From: Adiantum capillus-veneris
Lineage: Eukaryota > Streptophyta > Polypodiopsida > Polypodiales > Pteridaceae
Assembly: GCA_014529385.2 (NCBI GenBank)
Contig: CM043953.1
Coordinates: 96,413,342 to 96,477,341, forward strand
Reading direction: 5' to 3'
DNA length: 64,000 bases
The position numbers and the translations under genes are program-made. The notes under the pieces are model-generated. The model had not been told where the DNA came from. It made no database searches and saw nothing but the letters and a program-made list of their open reading frames with translations. Positions 1 through 11,509 of this stretch are shown here, in pieces (the first letter of the stretch is position 1; each line of letters opens with the position of its first letter).

Positions 1-130
1 AAAGCATTAGGTCGGGTTGAGGGATTATTTTACTTGCCACTCTCAAGGTGTTGGCATTGGCATGCACTTTAAGAGATGTTTACAACTATTTTCACATAGA
101 AAAAATGTCCATGGCTCTAGTCCAGGGAGG

Positions 131-157
131 GGAGGGGGGGGGGGGGGGGGAGGGGGG
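131..157. repeat. Poly(G) tract
   Basis: An uninterrupted run of 17 G lies at 134-150, flanked by shorter G blocks. It could form a G-quadruplex or be a length-variable homopolymer. Nothing coding is supported here, and the open frame that crosses it is a glycine-run artefact. Confidence 0.9.
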
Positions 158-391
158 TTTGACAGCCCACAAAAAATCTCTCTCGCTTTGCTTTCCGGTT
201 TCTATCTACAAAACACGGAGATGATGAAAGTGGGCCGTAGTTTTTGCCTTTGTGCATGACCCCCAATCCACAATGCCTACATAGATGCCTTTCTAGCCAA
301 AATGGAGTATCATATTGCGAGAGTACAGATCATTGTGGAGGTAGTCATAAGGATGCAGATACTTAAAGGTTTGAAGAAGAGCATTAATAAT

Positions 392-1048
392 TTACAAAAT
401 ATTTTTTTGGAATAGCTCTTTTGTTACATGATCACAAATGGCAGGTTGACTGCCATCTGCATTGCACTCTTTTATCCACTGCTCTACATGGCAGCCATTC
501 CAAAAACATGAAATGAGAATTAGACGCTCCATGTGGAAACCCACGGCAAGGAGATAAATAATTCCACCATGAGCGATGTTTAAACTTGTAGCTTTGTCTT
601 TAACCTGCTGATCTACTATGGGTTCATGCAAATGGACTTTGAAAATATTTGTAGCATACAATGAATATTTAAATGCAAGATGGGTGACACCCACACGCAT
701 CACATGTGCCCATCTTCTCTCTCCTAAATGTGAAGGTTGTATGTTGAAGATGACAATATCTGGCAATAGATGTGAAACAAAGGGGAGTTGTGAGTGGTCT
801 AAAGCGATAGTGGCACTGGCAACAGGCTCTGCTCTAATGGTGGCTCCTGGATATTTAGCAACACTAGAGGAGTTGGCTTTCACTATTTCATTCTTTGTTG
901 ATCTTTCAAGCCTCTCCTTGCTCTTGAACTCAGTATACAACTGTTGCACAAGCTATATGTGAGTAGCTATGCTCGGCAAAGTAGTAATATCACAAATTTT
1001 TAGCTCCTGAAAAGTCTTTGCTATCTTCCCAATAGTCTTCTTGACCAT
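392..1048 (-). pseudogene. Unrecognised protein remnant with one in-frame TAG
   Basis: A minus-strand frame runs from an ATG at 1048 to the stop at 392, about 218 codons, broken only by a TAG at 953-955. The same frame stays open some way upstream of the ATG, and another open segment (1099-1329) lies in a shifted frame, so the original protein was probably longer. The predicted protein is mixed in composition, with no membrane span, repeat or motif that I recognise. Residues on both sides of the TAG look equally protein-like, which argues for one coding unit with a point stop. A shorter plus-strand frame overlaps it (618-962) and looks less like a protein. It could be a fragment of a transposon protein or a degenerate host gene. 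Function unknown. Confidence 0.35.
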
Positions 1049-2091
1049 GTTCAATAATAAACCTAAAAAATCAATGATGAACATGTCGTTCAAGTAGTTC
1101 AAGTAGTGGACAATGCAAAGAACTGTAAAAATGTTAGCAAATTAATAAAAAAGTGTTTTTCATATATTTTTTCCAATGGTTGTAATACGTACAATTTAAA
1201 CCTGGTGTTGAAGGATTGGTATACTAGTGAAGAAATCGCATGGTTCACCAAAATACTTGACACATCGCGACAAGTTGTGAAGTTCATCTTGAAATGACAA
1301 AGAGTGCTCGATTTGTACAAAATGCACATGTCAGTGATGTTGAAACTTCCTGTGAAATTTGGTACTCCTCCGCAATATGTGCGCTCTGATTGGCACTTTC
1401 AACTACATGGCCTTTGACAAATGGCAACTTGAGTAGAAAGAAAGGGTGAAAGAGAAAATTACATGTCTACGTGAGTCCATAAACCAACCTGCTTGGTGGA
1501 GGAGTGTAATGGATACATACCATGTAATGATGTCCGTTATGTTCGTGATTCACAACCTTGGTTAAAAGGTGCCAAATATGGGCAAAGTGTGGATAACTTG
1601 GTGGCATCTTATTGACCACCTATAGCTGCTTGCGCATCTTGGGTCATCTTCAATTTCTTGGGTAAGGAGGCTTCGTCTTGAGCTTTCACCCGCTTCATCT
1701 TGATCTTCTGCTCCTCCCACAGCTCTATTTTTGTCATATCACAAGTGGGAGGGAGATCTTCTTTTAAGTCTTTGCAGCACACTTTCATATTGCTCAACAC
1801 TGTCTTGACCTTGTGGTGGTGTCAAATTCTCGGATCCCTGTAGGAATCAGCAACTTATATTGTCCTTCGCCTCGTAGTCTGCACTCTGTGTTCTCCCAGA
1901 TAGCGCTAGTAAGATTTTTAATAAAGATGCCACTTTCATTAATCTGCTGTATGCGACCATCTGCACATGATGATATTGTCAAAATACATTCTTTTTGAAT
2001 GGCACACATAATAGTTCTATTTTGCTATGGCGTGATTTTTGCACTGGACAATTAAAAATAACATATCAAATACAGTTTCATGGGTGCACTG
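1049..2091. other. Unassigned stretch with short minus-strand frames
   Basis: No recognisable gene. Minus-strand segments at 1099-1329, 1609-1800 and 1794-2009 are open and lie in different frames. The last two include charged, lysine-rich peptide. They may be upstream pieces of the same decayed gene as the 392-1048 frame, joined by frameshifts, but no domain can be named. Confidence 0.3.
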
Positions 2092-2580
2092 GCACTCTCG
2101 CACTAGTTCAGACAAACCATAACTGTGACTTGAAGACTTCAAAATAATGTGCATGATTATATTGATATAGATTGAAAATCATTTTCACTATAAGATGTTA
2201 TGTTTATTCGTGTAAAATACAAAAAAACAAGTAACTCTTAAGTAAACCATCCAGATCAAACAATACAGGTAAACAATCCAAAATATTTCAGCATATTGTG
2301 ATAAACCATAAGACGAGTTCATATTTTGCACGTTGCACTCTTACACTAGTTCAGATAAACCATACCCATGACTTAAAGACTTCAAAAAATTGTGCAAGAT
2401 TATATTCATTCACGTTGATAATCATTTTTACTTTAAAATGCTATGTTTAATCGTGCAAAATGCAATAAAAACAAGTAACTCCTAAGAAAATCATTTAGAT
2501 CCAACAACACAGGTTAAAAACCCAAAACATTTCAAATATTGTGATAGAACACGTCTTATGAGTTTATATTTTGTACGTTA
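2092..2580. repeat. Tandem duplication, about 243 bp period
   Basis: Two diverged copies lie head to tail, about 2092-2334 and 2335-2580. The motif cactagttcaga occurs at 2101 and again at 2344. Further shared blocks follow in the same order, such as acaagtaact and the stretch ending in attttg-acgtt. The copies are AT-rich, differ by many substitutions and code for nothing visible. Confidence 0.8.
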
Positions 2581-3070
2581 TCGCTTCAAAAATAACTGAT
2601 GACATGTGCATCGTGATGTACATAATGCCAATCTCATTTTAGCTCATTTTAAAACATTAGTAGGATACAATTCCATGAGAAAACATTGAAAATTTAGTGC
2701 GATTTTAACAAACCACTCATAAATTACAACTAGCGTCTTGCTCTTTAAAAAGGTTAAAATGAACGTCTTATACGCAAATTTATGGAACATAGTCTTAATT
2801 ATTACCGAGTTTTTGACTTCTTTTGTGCTTTGAGTGGCATGTCACTTGGTAGGCCTTGCCCTCAAAAGGTAAACTGGGTTTTGCAGGTTAAGATGCAATA
2901 GGCATAGCTTATAGTTGGCGATCAGAATTCTCTCCACAAAATTTTCCAGTTTCGAATCCTTTATCCATGATGAGGTCTTCTAATAATTGGAAGTATCAAC
3001 ACCTTATCAAGAATTCAAATACCAAGTAGGTAACCTCTTTTTAGTGGTACAATCATATGTAGATGCCTCG

Positions 3071-3097
3071 TATATATATATATATATATATATATAT
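3071..3097. repeat. (TA)n microsatellite
   Basis: About 13 uninterrupted TA units. Confidence 0.95.
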
Positions 3098-3114
3098 TAG
3101 CTCTCGAGTCACGA

Positions 3115-3117
<3 letters not shown>

Positions 3118-3147
<30 letters not shown>
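3118..3147. repeat. (CT)n microsatellite
   Basis: About 15 CT units, 20 bp after the TA microsatellite. Confidence 0.95.
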
Positions 3148-3150
<3 letters not shown>

Positions 3151-3429
3151 GGTCCCGGTCTTGCTTGCAATGCCCGGGGAGGCTTAATTTGGGCACCATG
3201 CATGGCTAGCAAGTTGATATTTCTCTATTGCCACAAATGAATGGCATACTATCCATATTGTCTTCTAGAAGTAAAGGACGGAGGTGCTCTTATGCTCCTA
3301 GAAGAGTCTCACAACCAGACTCGAGAAGCAAAATGTGGCCTAATCGTTTCTACAAGAAAGTTATCCCAAGTTTGAAAGGCACGGTACTTGAATGCCCATG
3401 CCCCACCCTTTCTAGCAATTAATGTCTAG

Positions 3430-3441
3430 TGGTATCAGAGC
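3430..3441 (+). other. Primer-binding-site-like motif (initiator tRNA-Met)
   Basis: TGGTATCAGAGC is an exact match to the usual plant retrotransposon primer binding site complementary to the 3' end of initiator tRNA-Met. It points to a plus-strand element whose LTR would end near 3428. The bases just before it (gtctag) lack the usual CA end, and no gag follows, so this is at most a relic. Confidence 0.45.
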
Positions 3442-4221
3442 ATGGTCTCCTCTCTTTCTCTATAAAGGAGGACAAATTTAGGAAGATACGGGAAGAAGCC
3501 ATGACAAGCCAAGAGAGAAGTTAGCAGGCTGTGGGATGCATGTCTAACCTCACCATCCTATCTTATTGCAGTATTAGCGAGAACCACGATTAATTTGTCA
3601 AACCATGGGACGAAGCTGAATCGACTAGTGCATAGAGGCTACAGGAGGTTGTCAATCTCTTGGAAAACATCTAGCAACTTGCATCTATCTCAAGCTACAC
3701 TCAAGTGAGTGAAATCACCAAAAGCCAATTGCTCATCGGCAAGAAAATCACATCCGTTACACCATCAAATGACATCCAAATGTAACGAAACTTTTAGGAC
3801 AAGTTTATAAGACCTAAGCACACATGCCTATGGCCTCAAACCCCACTTTAGGTCAAGTTCCAAAATCGCGATTATTAACAGCAATGGATTTTTGACCTAG
3901 TCGTTTTCGACCCAGAATGCATCTAAATGCTTAGCAATGATGCCCCAATTCCTCGCCTATGCTTAGTTTTTGTTTGATAAGTGTAAATGCCTAGTTATGA
4001 TGAAATTAGGCCACAGGTCGGCGACGCCAAAAGCTACGGAATACTATGAATGGATTACGTCAATGCGTAGAGATCTTACCTGCGGTTGCAATGCAACAAA
4101 TGCATTCGCAATGTGAGAACCGGAGAGGGAGTAGGAATCTAGAGAAGGAGAGAAGTGAGAGCCGTTAGCTCACGCTATGTATTTCTTATCCAAAAACTTA
4201 TAAAAACTTACAAAAATTGGC
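3442..4221. other. Unassigned, probably decayed LTR or leader sequence
   Basis: No gene is recognised. The left part follows the primer-binding motif at 3430 and may be a decayed leader. The right part probably belongs to the minus-strand LTR whose candidate start is at 4448, but its end cannot be placed without the partner LTR. Confidence 0.3.
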
Positions 4222-4229
4222 TTTTATAC
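4222..4229 (-). promoter_or_regulatory. TATA box in candidate LTR
   Basis: The minus strand reads GTATAAAA, inside the candidate LTR about 220 bp from its start at 4448. This is a plausible LTR promoter element driving leftward transcription. Sequence match only. Confidence 0.4.
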
Positions 4230-4464
4230 CTTAGCCAAGGTTTTTGGGTGGTCGAAAGTAATAATCTGGAGTTCTACCAAATCTGAGAATTGCATGGCTG
4301 ATACAATCTAGAAGCTTGTAGCCCTGGCTCATTAATTACAAGGTTTATCAAGAAAATAGGAGTTACAATATTTTTGATTTATCAAAATAATAATTGTTTT
4401 ACAAGGAGAACTCTGAAAAATGGTATCCACGCTAGCTTGCTGCTAACATTCCTCCCTCCTCGGC
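4222..4464 (-). mobile_element. Start of a candidate 3' LTR with polypurine tract
   Basis: On the minus strand a purine-rich tract (4449-4464, rc GAGGAGGGAGGAA) is followed at once by TGTTAGCA (4448-4441), the normal arrangement of polypurine tract then 3' LTR. A TATA box follows in the expected zone. The upstream coding block (4487-7522) stops 23 bp before the tract, so that block is likely the last internal ORF of an LTR element. The far end of the LTR cannot be defined because no second copy is visible in the window. Confidence 0.5.
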
Positions 4465-4486
4465 TGTTTTGTCCCTTGACACAACT

Positions 4487-7400
4487 TTATGGGCATAAGT
4501 AATCTTCAGATTGACGACGGGCGAGGCGGTCCTTCCGTGCTTCCAGTGCTTTTTCATATCTGATTTTGCGTTCTTTGTCTGGCACTTGCAAAAAATGCAT
4601 GTTGAATTTGTTTTTTAGTTCCACTGCTGAGTAGCCTATAAATCTTGCTGTAAGGTTGCTTATCACCGGTGCAAATATCTTTGTTCGCCAGGTGAAGAAG
4701 CCAGTGTAAAATGCCTCCTCAAAAGCTAGCATATTGTGCGAGGGAAGAAACATGCATCGGGCATAAAATCCATAAAGAACTTCTTCCGAGGTTTGCCCAC
4801 TCAGATCATAGCAGAGGACCTTGTTTCCTTCCAAAAATGAGAGCCATGGGGCTCCTGTCTGCTCAGGATCATTGAAGACTTGTATGAAAGTAAGTAGCAT
4901 CCTGCATATTTTGTATAGCATTGCATAGGGGAGATCTGGCATACTTTTGAAGAATGTCATAGCGCCCGTTAGGGTTTTCACCATGTATTCTTCTGTTGCT
5001 TGGCTTCTCTCTGGAGCTAGCAGCATGGGAAAATTCAGCCATGTGGGCCTCTTCTTATGAAGTGCTTTGTGTGCTTGCCATGTCCTTACTCGTGGTACAG
5101 GACAAAATTTTGGATCTTTCTGTATGGTCGCAGGTGCTCTCGTGAACAGAATCAAGTATCTTGGATTCTTGTTCAGCCAGCTTAGCCTCCACTTCGGGTG
5201 GGCTTGATCTGCACCATCTTCTTGCATATCCTTGTATAATCTTTTCTTTACCTGTAAGAGTTCAACCTTGATGAGAGGGTATGGCAGGGATTGTTGGTGC
5301 CATTGAGCATTGATTTGATTGGGAGTGAGCTGTGTGACGTTGACAGAGTGTAAAACTCTCAACTTCCAATCCATAGCTGCCTTCCATTGCTCATCTACCT
5401 CCAAGGCGATCTTCTCATTCAGTGCATCTTCTTCAGCCTTTGACAGCTGGACCATCGGCACTATGTCTTCCTCTGTGACTTGGATTTGAAAATCTTCTCC
5501 CCCACTCGGCTCTGCTGTAGACTGCGTCTCAAAGTCAGCAAATGAGACCAAGGGAATTTCCACTTGGGGCAGCTCTGAAGTGCCTGCTTCTTCCTATATA
5601 TCCGGCCTTCCATCTCTGAGGAGTTGGTTCACTCTTTTCAATTCTGCAATTTTTTTAAGGACCTCCTCCTCTCTCTGAACCCGCATGAGTGCCAAGTCTC
5701 TGCGTTGTGACTTCTCGAGCTTCAACTCCAGCTCTAAATCTTTGTTTTTCTTCTCAAGTGCTTTATAAACCTCATTTTTTCCCTTGATCGAGGCCACGAC
5801 TGGATTTTCTCTTAATTGCCGTAAGAAAGTGGCCTGATCATTAATTCTTTGTTCCGAATACTGCAGAGATGCGTTTGCTACATCTAATTGTACTTGAATC
5901 TTCTGAGTGGACAGAGATGTGGTAAGAAGTTCATTTGTCACCTCTGTCAAGTGCTCATCTTTGACTTTGCAGGAATCGGATAACTTAGTCAGGAGGTCGC
6001 CCAACTCTTCCATTTCCTTCTGTTGGTTGTTCCTGGCTATCTGATGCCGTTCTGCTTCAGTCTTTAGCTCTTGTACTTTCCTTTGAAGATCCGTGATAGT
6101 AACTATTCTGTCGTCGAGCTCGCCTTGAAGAACATAGATGACCATTTCTATTTCTTTGGCTTTAGTACTACGGTTCAAGGCTGCTGAGCGGAGTTTCTCC
6201 GTCATGATTTGCATCTGCCTTGCATACTCACTCACTTGTAGAATGAATTCATCATTGGACTGCCACAATTCTTGTTGTGCTAGTTCATATGTACCGGTAG
6301 TCTCTTGTGTCGCTTCTTGCTGTGTTGTTATTGCTGGTGTTTCTATAGAGATGGTTGCTTTATCTTTGCCATCCTGAGGTTTTGAAACCTCGGCAGTTGT
6401 TGGTGGCTGAGTGGAAACAAGCTATGTGGTCTCAACTTTTACAATTTCTTCGGTTGCAGGCCTTTCCACCTTCTCAGTCCCGGTTTCTTCCTCATGCGTA
6501 GTGGTCTGCTCTTTTTTTGTATCTTGCTCTTTATCAATTTCATCCGCCTCCTTGTGAGTATCCTCGGCTGTCTGCTCTGGTGCTGGTTCAGCTTCCTTTT
6601 CTTTATGTTGCTCGGCGTGGTCAGTTTGTTGTGTAGCTTCCGTTTGGTGGGTGAAATCAGACTCTTTCTCCTTGTTAGTCTCGGCCTCTTCAGTGGTCTC
6701 TTGGACTGGCGGTGATGATGGTGGAGTGGGCATGGGATGGTCTTGTTGTTTCGGCTGCGGTGAGGTGGGTTGGGGAGATGACTGGCCTTGCTCTTGAGTT
6801 GCTACTCCATCAGCTTTCTTGGCCTCTTCTTCCGCCTCTTTCAGCTTCAAGGCCTCTACCTCTTGGTACATTCTTTCTAAATGATCCTTGGGATCCTCGG
6901 CCTCTTTCCTTGAATGATGTTTCATTCGAAGTTCCTTCAAGCCGGTGGGTACCAACTTTTCTGGGTCTTTTTCTTGCACTTGCCTAGTGCAATGATACGC
7001 CTGTTTTTCTCTTTCAAATCTCGCTTGCTTTTGAGCTAGCTCCTCTTGGTGGGCAGCCACAGCTTTCCTCTTCATCTCTTCCCTCCTAGCTCTTTTTTCT
7101 TTGTTGTTAGAGCTTTCACTGCTATGCTGCTCTGATGAACTGTCATCGGATTCATCACCTGATTTAAATGATCGCTTAGCAGATCTTGTAGATCTTGGAA
7201 AGGGTTGAGCTGCGTGCCAAGATCCATGTGTTCTGATCCGGGGCAGGCGATAGGTTGTCAACCATGCCGATGGCCTGATAGGCTATTCTGGTCAATACTT
7301 TCGGCGCATCCAGGTATGTTATCTTTCCCTCCTTCTTGGTGCCTTCAATGTTGTCAACACATACTGCACGTGGTCCACAGGTTGTCTGGTGGTTGACTTC

Positions 7401-7522
7401 AGAACTTGTGTAAAAGTGGTGGCCACCGCATGATTTGGTGTCTTGTACCTTGGTGGCCTTTTCGCCAGGAAATGGAAATGTTGGTGGTACACACGGGCTG
7501 CCTCTTCCACCTGCTTGTGGAT
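4487..7522 (-). pseudogene. Unrecognised 3'-terminal retroelement ORF with in-frame TAG codons
   Basis: One minus-strand frame is open from 7261 to 4487 (925 codons) except for two TAG codons, at 6422-6424 and 5594-5596. Upstream, to 7522, coding continues but changes frame near 7330 and again near 7200, and copia A then interrupts it. There are three regions. 7261-6422 is a Ser/Glu/Lys/Gln/Thr-rich, strongly charged segment. 6421-5594 is a long heptad-rich coiled coil. 5593-4487 is a globular domain of about 360 residues rich in Trp, Phe, Leu and Tyr, which I do not recognise. No zinc knuckle, protease, RT, integrase or membrane span is present. It ends 23 bp before a polypurine tract and candidate LTR. 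It lies in the same orientation as Gypsy-2, so it might be that element's post-pol ORF, in the position Athila-like elements use for an env-like gene. That link is inference. Confidence 0.55.
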
Positions 7523-7750
7523 TGTTGGAATTTGAGTTGCAGAGAAACACACACAGCTTGGAGAAGACGAAGGAAGCTCAAGGCACACAATAGAGAGTGT
7601 GTTACTTAGTGTGCAATGGAAAAGATAGATAGCCCTAGAGTGATGGGCGTATATACCATGCACGGGGGAAAAAATCTCCTAAAGAGGGAAAAAATGCCCC
7701 GGCGGTCCTAGTGTCTTCATACACATCACTACCACATGTATATGGTAACA
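7523..7750 (-). repeat. Copia A 3' LTR
   Basis: 228 bp, bounded by TG and CA ends and matching the 227-bp LTRs of copia B. Immediately right of it, aatcccccct (7751-7760) is the complement of the polypurine tract. It carries the TATA-like GTATATA of this family. Confidence 0.9.
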
Positions 7751-7825
7751 AATCCCCCCTGGAGTGATGCGGTTAAAGAGAGATGGCACATGAGTAAAGG
7801 GAAGTGCCATGCCCTGAGGACAGGA

Positions 7826-10800
7826 TCAGTCCACAAAGGGGAGTAAGCCCAAAGATTTGTGGAAAGCTTCAAGCTTCTCACGAGACAATGCCTTTGTGAA
7901 AAGATCTGCAAGGTTGTCCTATGTTGGCACATAAGCCAAGCTGATCTCTCCTGCTGAGAGCCTCCCCCTGACATACTGGTAATGCACCTCAATGTTCTTT
8001 GTGCGAGCATGAAAAACTAGGTTCCTCGCAACTGCCAATGCGTTCTGACTGTCAGTGTAGATAGTGTTGGCAGTTTCCTCTCCAACACCCAAATCAGCCA
8101 TAAGGCGTGTGAGCCATACACACTCAACCGTAGCTGTGAATACTGCCATGTACTCAGCCTCACAACTCGAAGTGGCCACAGTAGGTTGCTTCTTGCTCAA
8201 CCATGATATACATGAGCTGCCAAGCATGAAACAAAAACCACTTGTGGACACTCGCGTGTCAAAACAACCAGCCCAATTTGAGTCCGAAAAAGCATGTAAG
8301 TCTGGCGGCAATGATCCCCCCTTGGGATAAAACAAGCCAAGATGTAAAGTGCCACTAAGGTAGCGGAAAATCCTCTTGACAGCCTGCAAATGCTTAGACC
8401 TTGGGCTATGCATAAATCTGCTGACCTGTGAGACTGCAAAATGAATATCTGGCCTCGTGTTGCATACATAAATGAGGCAGCCAATAGTAGTTTGGTAAAG
8501 AGTGACATCAGCAGGATCACCAACATCATGTAGACTCAACTTCAAACCTGTTTCCATGGGAGTGGCAATAGGTTTGCAATCCTCAAGTCCAAACTTACAT
8601 AGCAATGTCTCTATGTAAATTTTCTGACACAAGGCAATACCACCATCACACTGCTTAAACTGTATACCCAAATAATGATGCAACAGCCCCAAATCTTTCA
8701 TCTTGAAAGTAGCATTCAAATCAGCCTTAAATTCAGCAATATGTCTCTCATTTGGTCCAGTGATTAGCAAATCATCAACATAAAGAACCACAATGAGAAG
8801 TACATCACCTTCACGCTTTACATACAATGTGCTTTTTGTTGGACTGTTACGAAAGCCTTGTTTGACCAAATGAGTGTCAACTTTCTCATACCAAGCACGA
8901 GGAGATTGCTTTAACCCATACAAAGCCTTGTTACATTCACACACTTTGTCCTCTTGTCCTCTTATGACAAAACCGCGAGGCTGCGTTACATAAACTTCCT
9001 CAAATATGTCACCATTCAAGAAAGCAATAACAATGTCTAATTGATGTACATCCCAACCAAAATGAGCTGCCAATGCACATAGAAAATGCACAGTAGTCAT
9101 ACGACAAGTGGGAGAAAAAGTCTCTTCATAATCTATGCCTTTTTGTTGTGCATAACCCTTTGCAACAAGTCGAGCCTTATGGCGATCGACCTCACCATCC
9201 GGCTTGCGTTTCAACTTGTAAACCCACTTTGTACCAATGGCCTTTTTGCTAGGAGGCAAATCACATAAAGCCCATGTGTCATTTTCTATAAGTGCATCAT
9301 ATTTTGATTGGATGGCAACCATCCAATTTTCTGACTTTTGTGCTTCATCAAAAGTCAGAGGCTCCTCAACATCATGTAAGCTAGACACAGCCAAAGCATA
9401 ACAATCTGATGCATAAGATGCATGGCGAGAGCCTAGACGAGTACGACTAGACAAAGGTGCATCTAATTTACTGTCACGCAAAGTGTGCACCAGCCATTTT
9501 GACATACCTCTAGCCTACTCATTTTCAGCCCTTTCCTCATCAAGTACATCATGTACATTTTCCTCATTGGAACTTACATTCGTATTTCCACCACTGAAAA
9601 GAGGCAAGAAAGTGTCATAAATGTCCTGTGAGCTTACATTACTGTCTCTAGTACATGACAGCAAGGGTTGAACAGAATCTTCCACAAACACTACATCCCG
9701 TGAAACCAGAATACGTTTTGTTTGCGGATGATACAACCTGTAACCTTTGCTTTCAGCACTATAACCAACAAAAATACATTTGACAGCCTTATCATCCAAT
9801 TTTCTTCGCTGCACTTGTGGCACCAAAGAATATGCCAAATAGCGAAAAACACGCATGTGCTCAATAGAAGGCTTTCTATCATGCCATGCTTAATCTGGAG
9901 TAATAGACTGCAAAGCTTTTGTAGGACACCTGTTAAGTACATAAGTGGCACACATAATGGCCTCAAGCCAAAAAGAATGTGGCAAAGCTTGACTTTTGAC
10001 CATACATCGTGCCATTTTCGTCAGTAACCTATTTTTCCTCTCAGCAACACCGTTTTGCTGAGGTGTATAAGGCATTGTACATTGGTGTTTTATCGCATGA
10101 TTAGCCAGAAATGCATTAAATTCATGAGACATATACTCCCCCCCTCGATCGGAACGGAGGGTGCCCATAGTACATTTCGAGACATTTTCAGCCATAGCCA
10201 GAAATTGTTTGAAGCACATGAAAACTTCGGACTTTGCTTTAAGCAGAAATACGCATGCATGCCTAGAGTAATCATCAATGAAAGTCACAAAGTACAGGTA
10301 ATTTCCCAAGGACGGAGTTTGCATGGGCCCACAAACATCACTATGCACAAGCTGCAAGCTGCATGTGGCCCGAACTGAACCATCCTTTGTAAATTTAGAA
10401 CGCTACATCTTACCCAAAATACAGCCTTCACAAACATGTTTGACAGGTGCTTCAAGAGGCGGCAAAGAAGCAACCATATCATATTTTTGCAAACGCAGCA
10501 AACTGGAAAAATTCAAATGACCAAAACGTGCATGCCAAAGTTTTGGATCTGAAATAACCCTTGAATCTGCAACAACATTTGCAAAATTTTGTCCACACTT
10601 GTCATACAAAGTGAGCTTATACAGCCCACGGCACAAAAGGCCAGATGCAACAATTTCATCACCAAAACTGAGATCATGAACTGTACATCTGTCATCCACA
10701 AATTTGACGACAAGTCCAAGTCTAGCAAGTGCGGATACAGACAAGAGATTCTTCTTGATCCCAGGTACATAAAGTGCATCAACAAGTGTGAAGGAACTGC

Positions 10801-11509
10801 CATTAGCAGCAATGAGCACAATCGTTCCAACTCCCTGAACTGGATAAGAGGCGTTGTTGGCACAATTGACTGAATTCCCATGAGGGACAGACTCAAGAGA
10901 GGTAAACAATTCACGATGTGAGGTAATGTGCTTTGTAGCACCACTGTCGAAATACCACACATGTGAATCTGCAGCAACTGACAAGCATGCATTATGGATA
11001 GCAGGATTGTAGGTGCACTCTGCGCTAAAAGCCCATTTTGCATCAACATCAGCAACACAGTCTCCTTTCACAGAAGACTCAACAATGGCTGCATTTGTAG
11101 TGGAACCAGCATTTGCAGTGGAACCACCCTCTTTCTTCTTAGCCTCTTTGGCCTTCAACTTAGGACACGACTTGATCAAGTGATCATTGGCTTTACAATA
11201 ATGGCAACGCATCTTCTTTTTGCCCTTATCACCAGAATTGCTAGACGAAGTGCTGCCAACAGAAGCATTAGGAACAGCATTTTTGCCACTCACAGCAGAA
11301 CCATAAGAAGTGGTTGCATTACTGTTACCACCCTTTCTTTGAGAATCAATAAAAGCCAGTTCAACTACACGCTGCCTAGTCCTGTTTTTTCTGGATAGTG
11401 ACTCTTGCAACAACAATGTGCATAATCCATCAAACTTGACAACTTCTGGATTTATTTGGGTTATAAGTCTCCAAGTACTAGCAAAAGTCTGGTAAGACTC
11501 TGGTAAGGC
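7826..11509 (-). pseudogene. Copia A gag-pol, truncated, with four in-frame stops
   Basis: A single minus-strand frame encodes, in order: C-terminal gag with a CX2CX4HX4C zinc knuckle (near 11180), retropepsin DSG, the GAG-pre-integrase zinc region, an integrase core (SDVCGPM, SDRGGEY, NGVAERKNR), a reverse transcriptase with YVDD, and an RNase H ending at the TGA at 7826. Internal stops are TAG at 10403, TAA at 9890, TAG at 9515 and TAG at 7919. Copia B has CAG at the codon matching 9515, CAA at the one matching 7919 and GAA at the one matching 9890. The TAG at 10403 is shared with copia B. Gag lacks its N-terminus at the junction with Gypsy-1. The element cannot make its own enzymes. Confidence 0.9.

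Larger units (their letters stand above)
2581..3429. other. AT-rich spacer with two microsatellites
   Basis: No gene is visible. The stretch carries the TA and CT microsatellites listed separately. Its right end (about 3150-3429) may be LTR-derived, because it runs into a primer-binding-site motif, but no partner LTR is seen. Confidence 0.4.
7523..11509 (-). mobile_element. Copia A: 5'-truncated Ty1/copia element
   Basis: A minus-strand copia element keeps its 3' LTR, its polypurine tract and most of gag-pol, but ends inside gag at 11509, where Gypsy-1 LTR sequence begins. Its 5' LTR, primer binding site and gag start are absent. It is the same family as copia B (plus, 20330-25492), to which it aligns along its whole length. 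The 3' LTR abuts the coding block at 7522, so it inserted into that sequence. Confidence 0.9.

Noticed and set aside
17-259. Open frame across the poly(G) tract
   Set aside because: It is held open by glycine codons from the homopolymer and has no other protein character.
3430-3441. A full LTR element starting at this primer binding site
   Set aside because: The exact site is present, but the preceding bases lack an LTR end and no gag or second LTR follows.
3856-3871. Possible extra copy of the 47-48 kb palindrome (atcgcgattattaac)
   Set aside because: Only half of the dyad matches and the flanks do not align with the tandem units.
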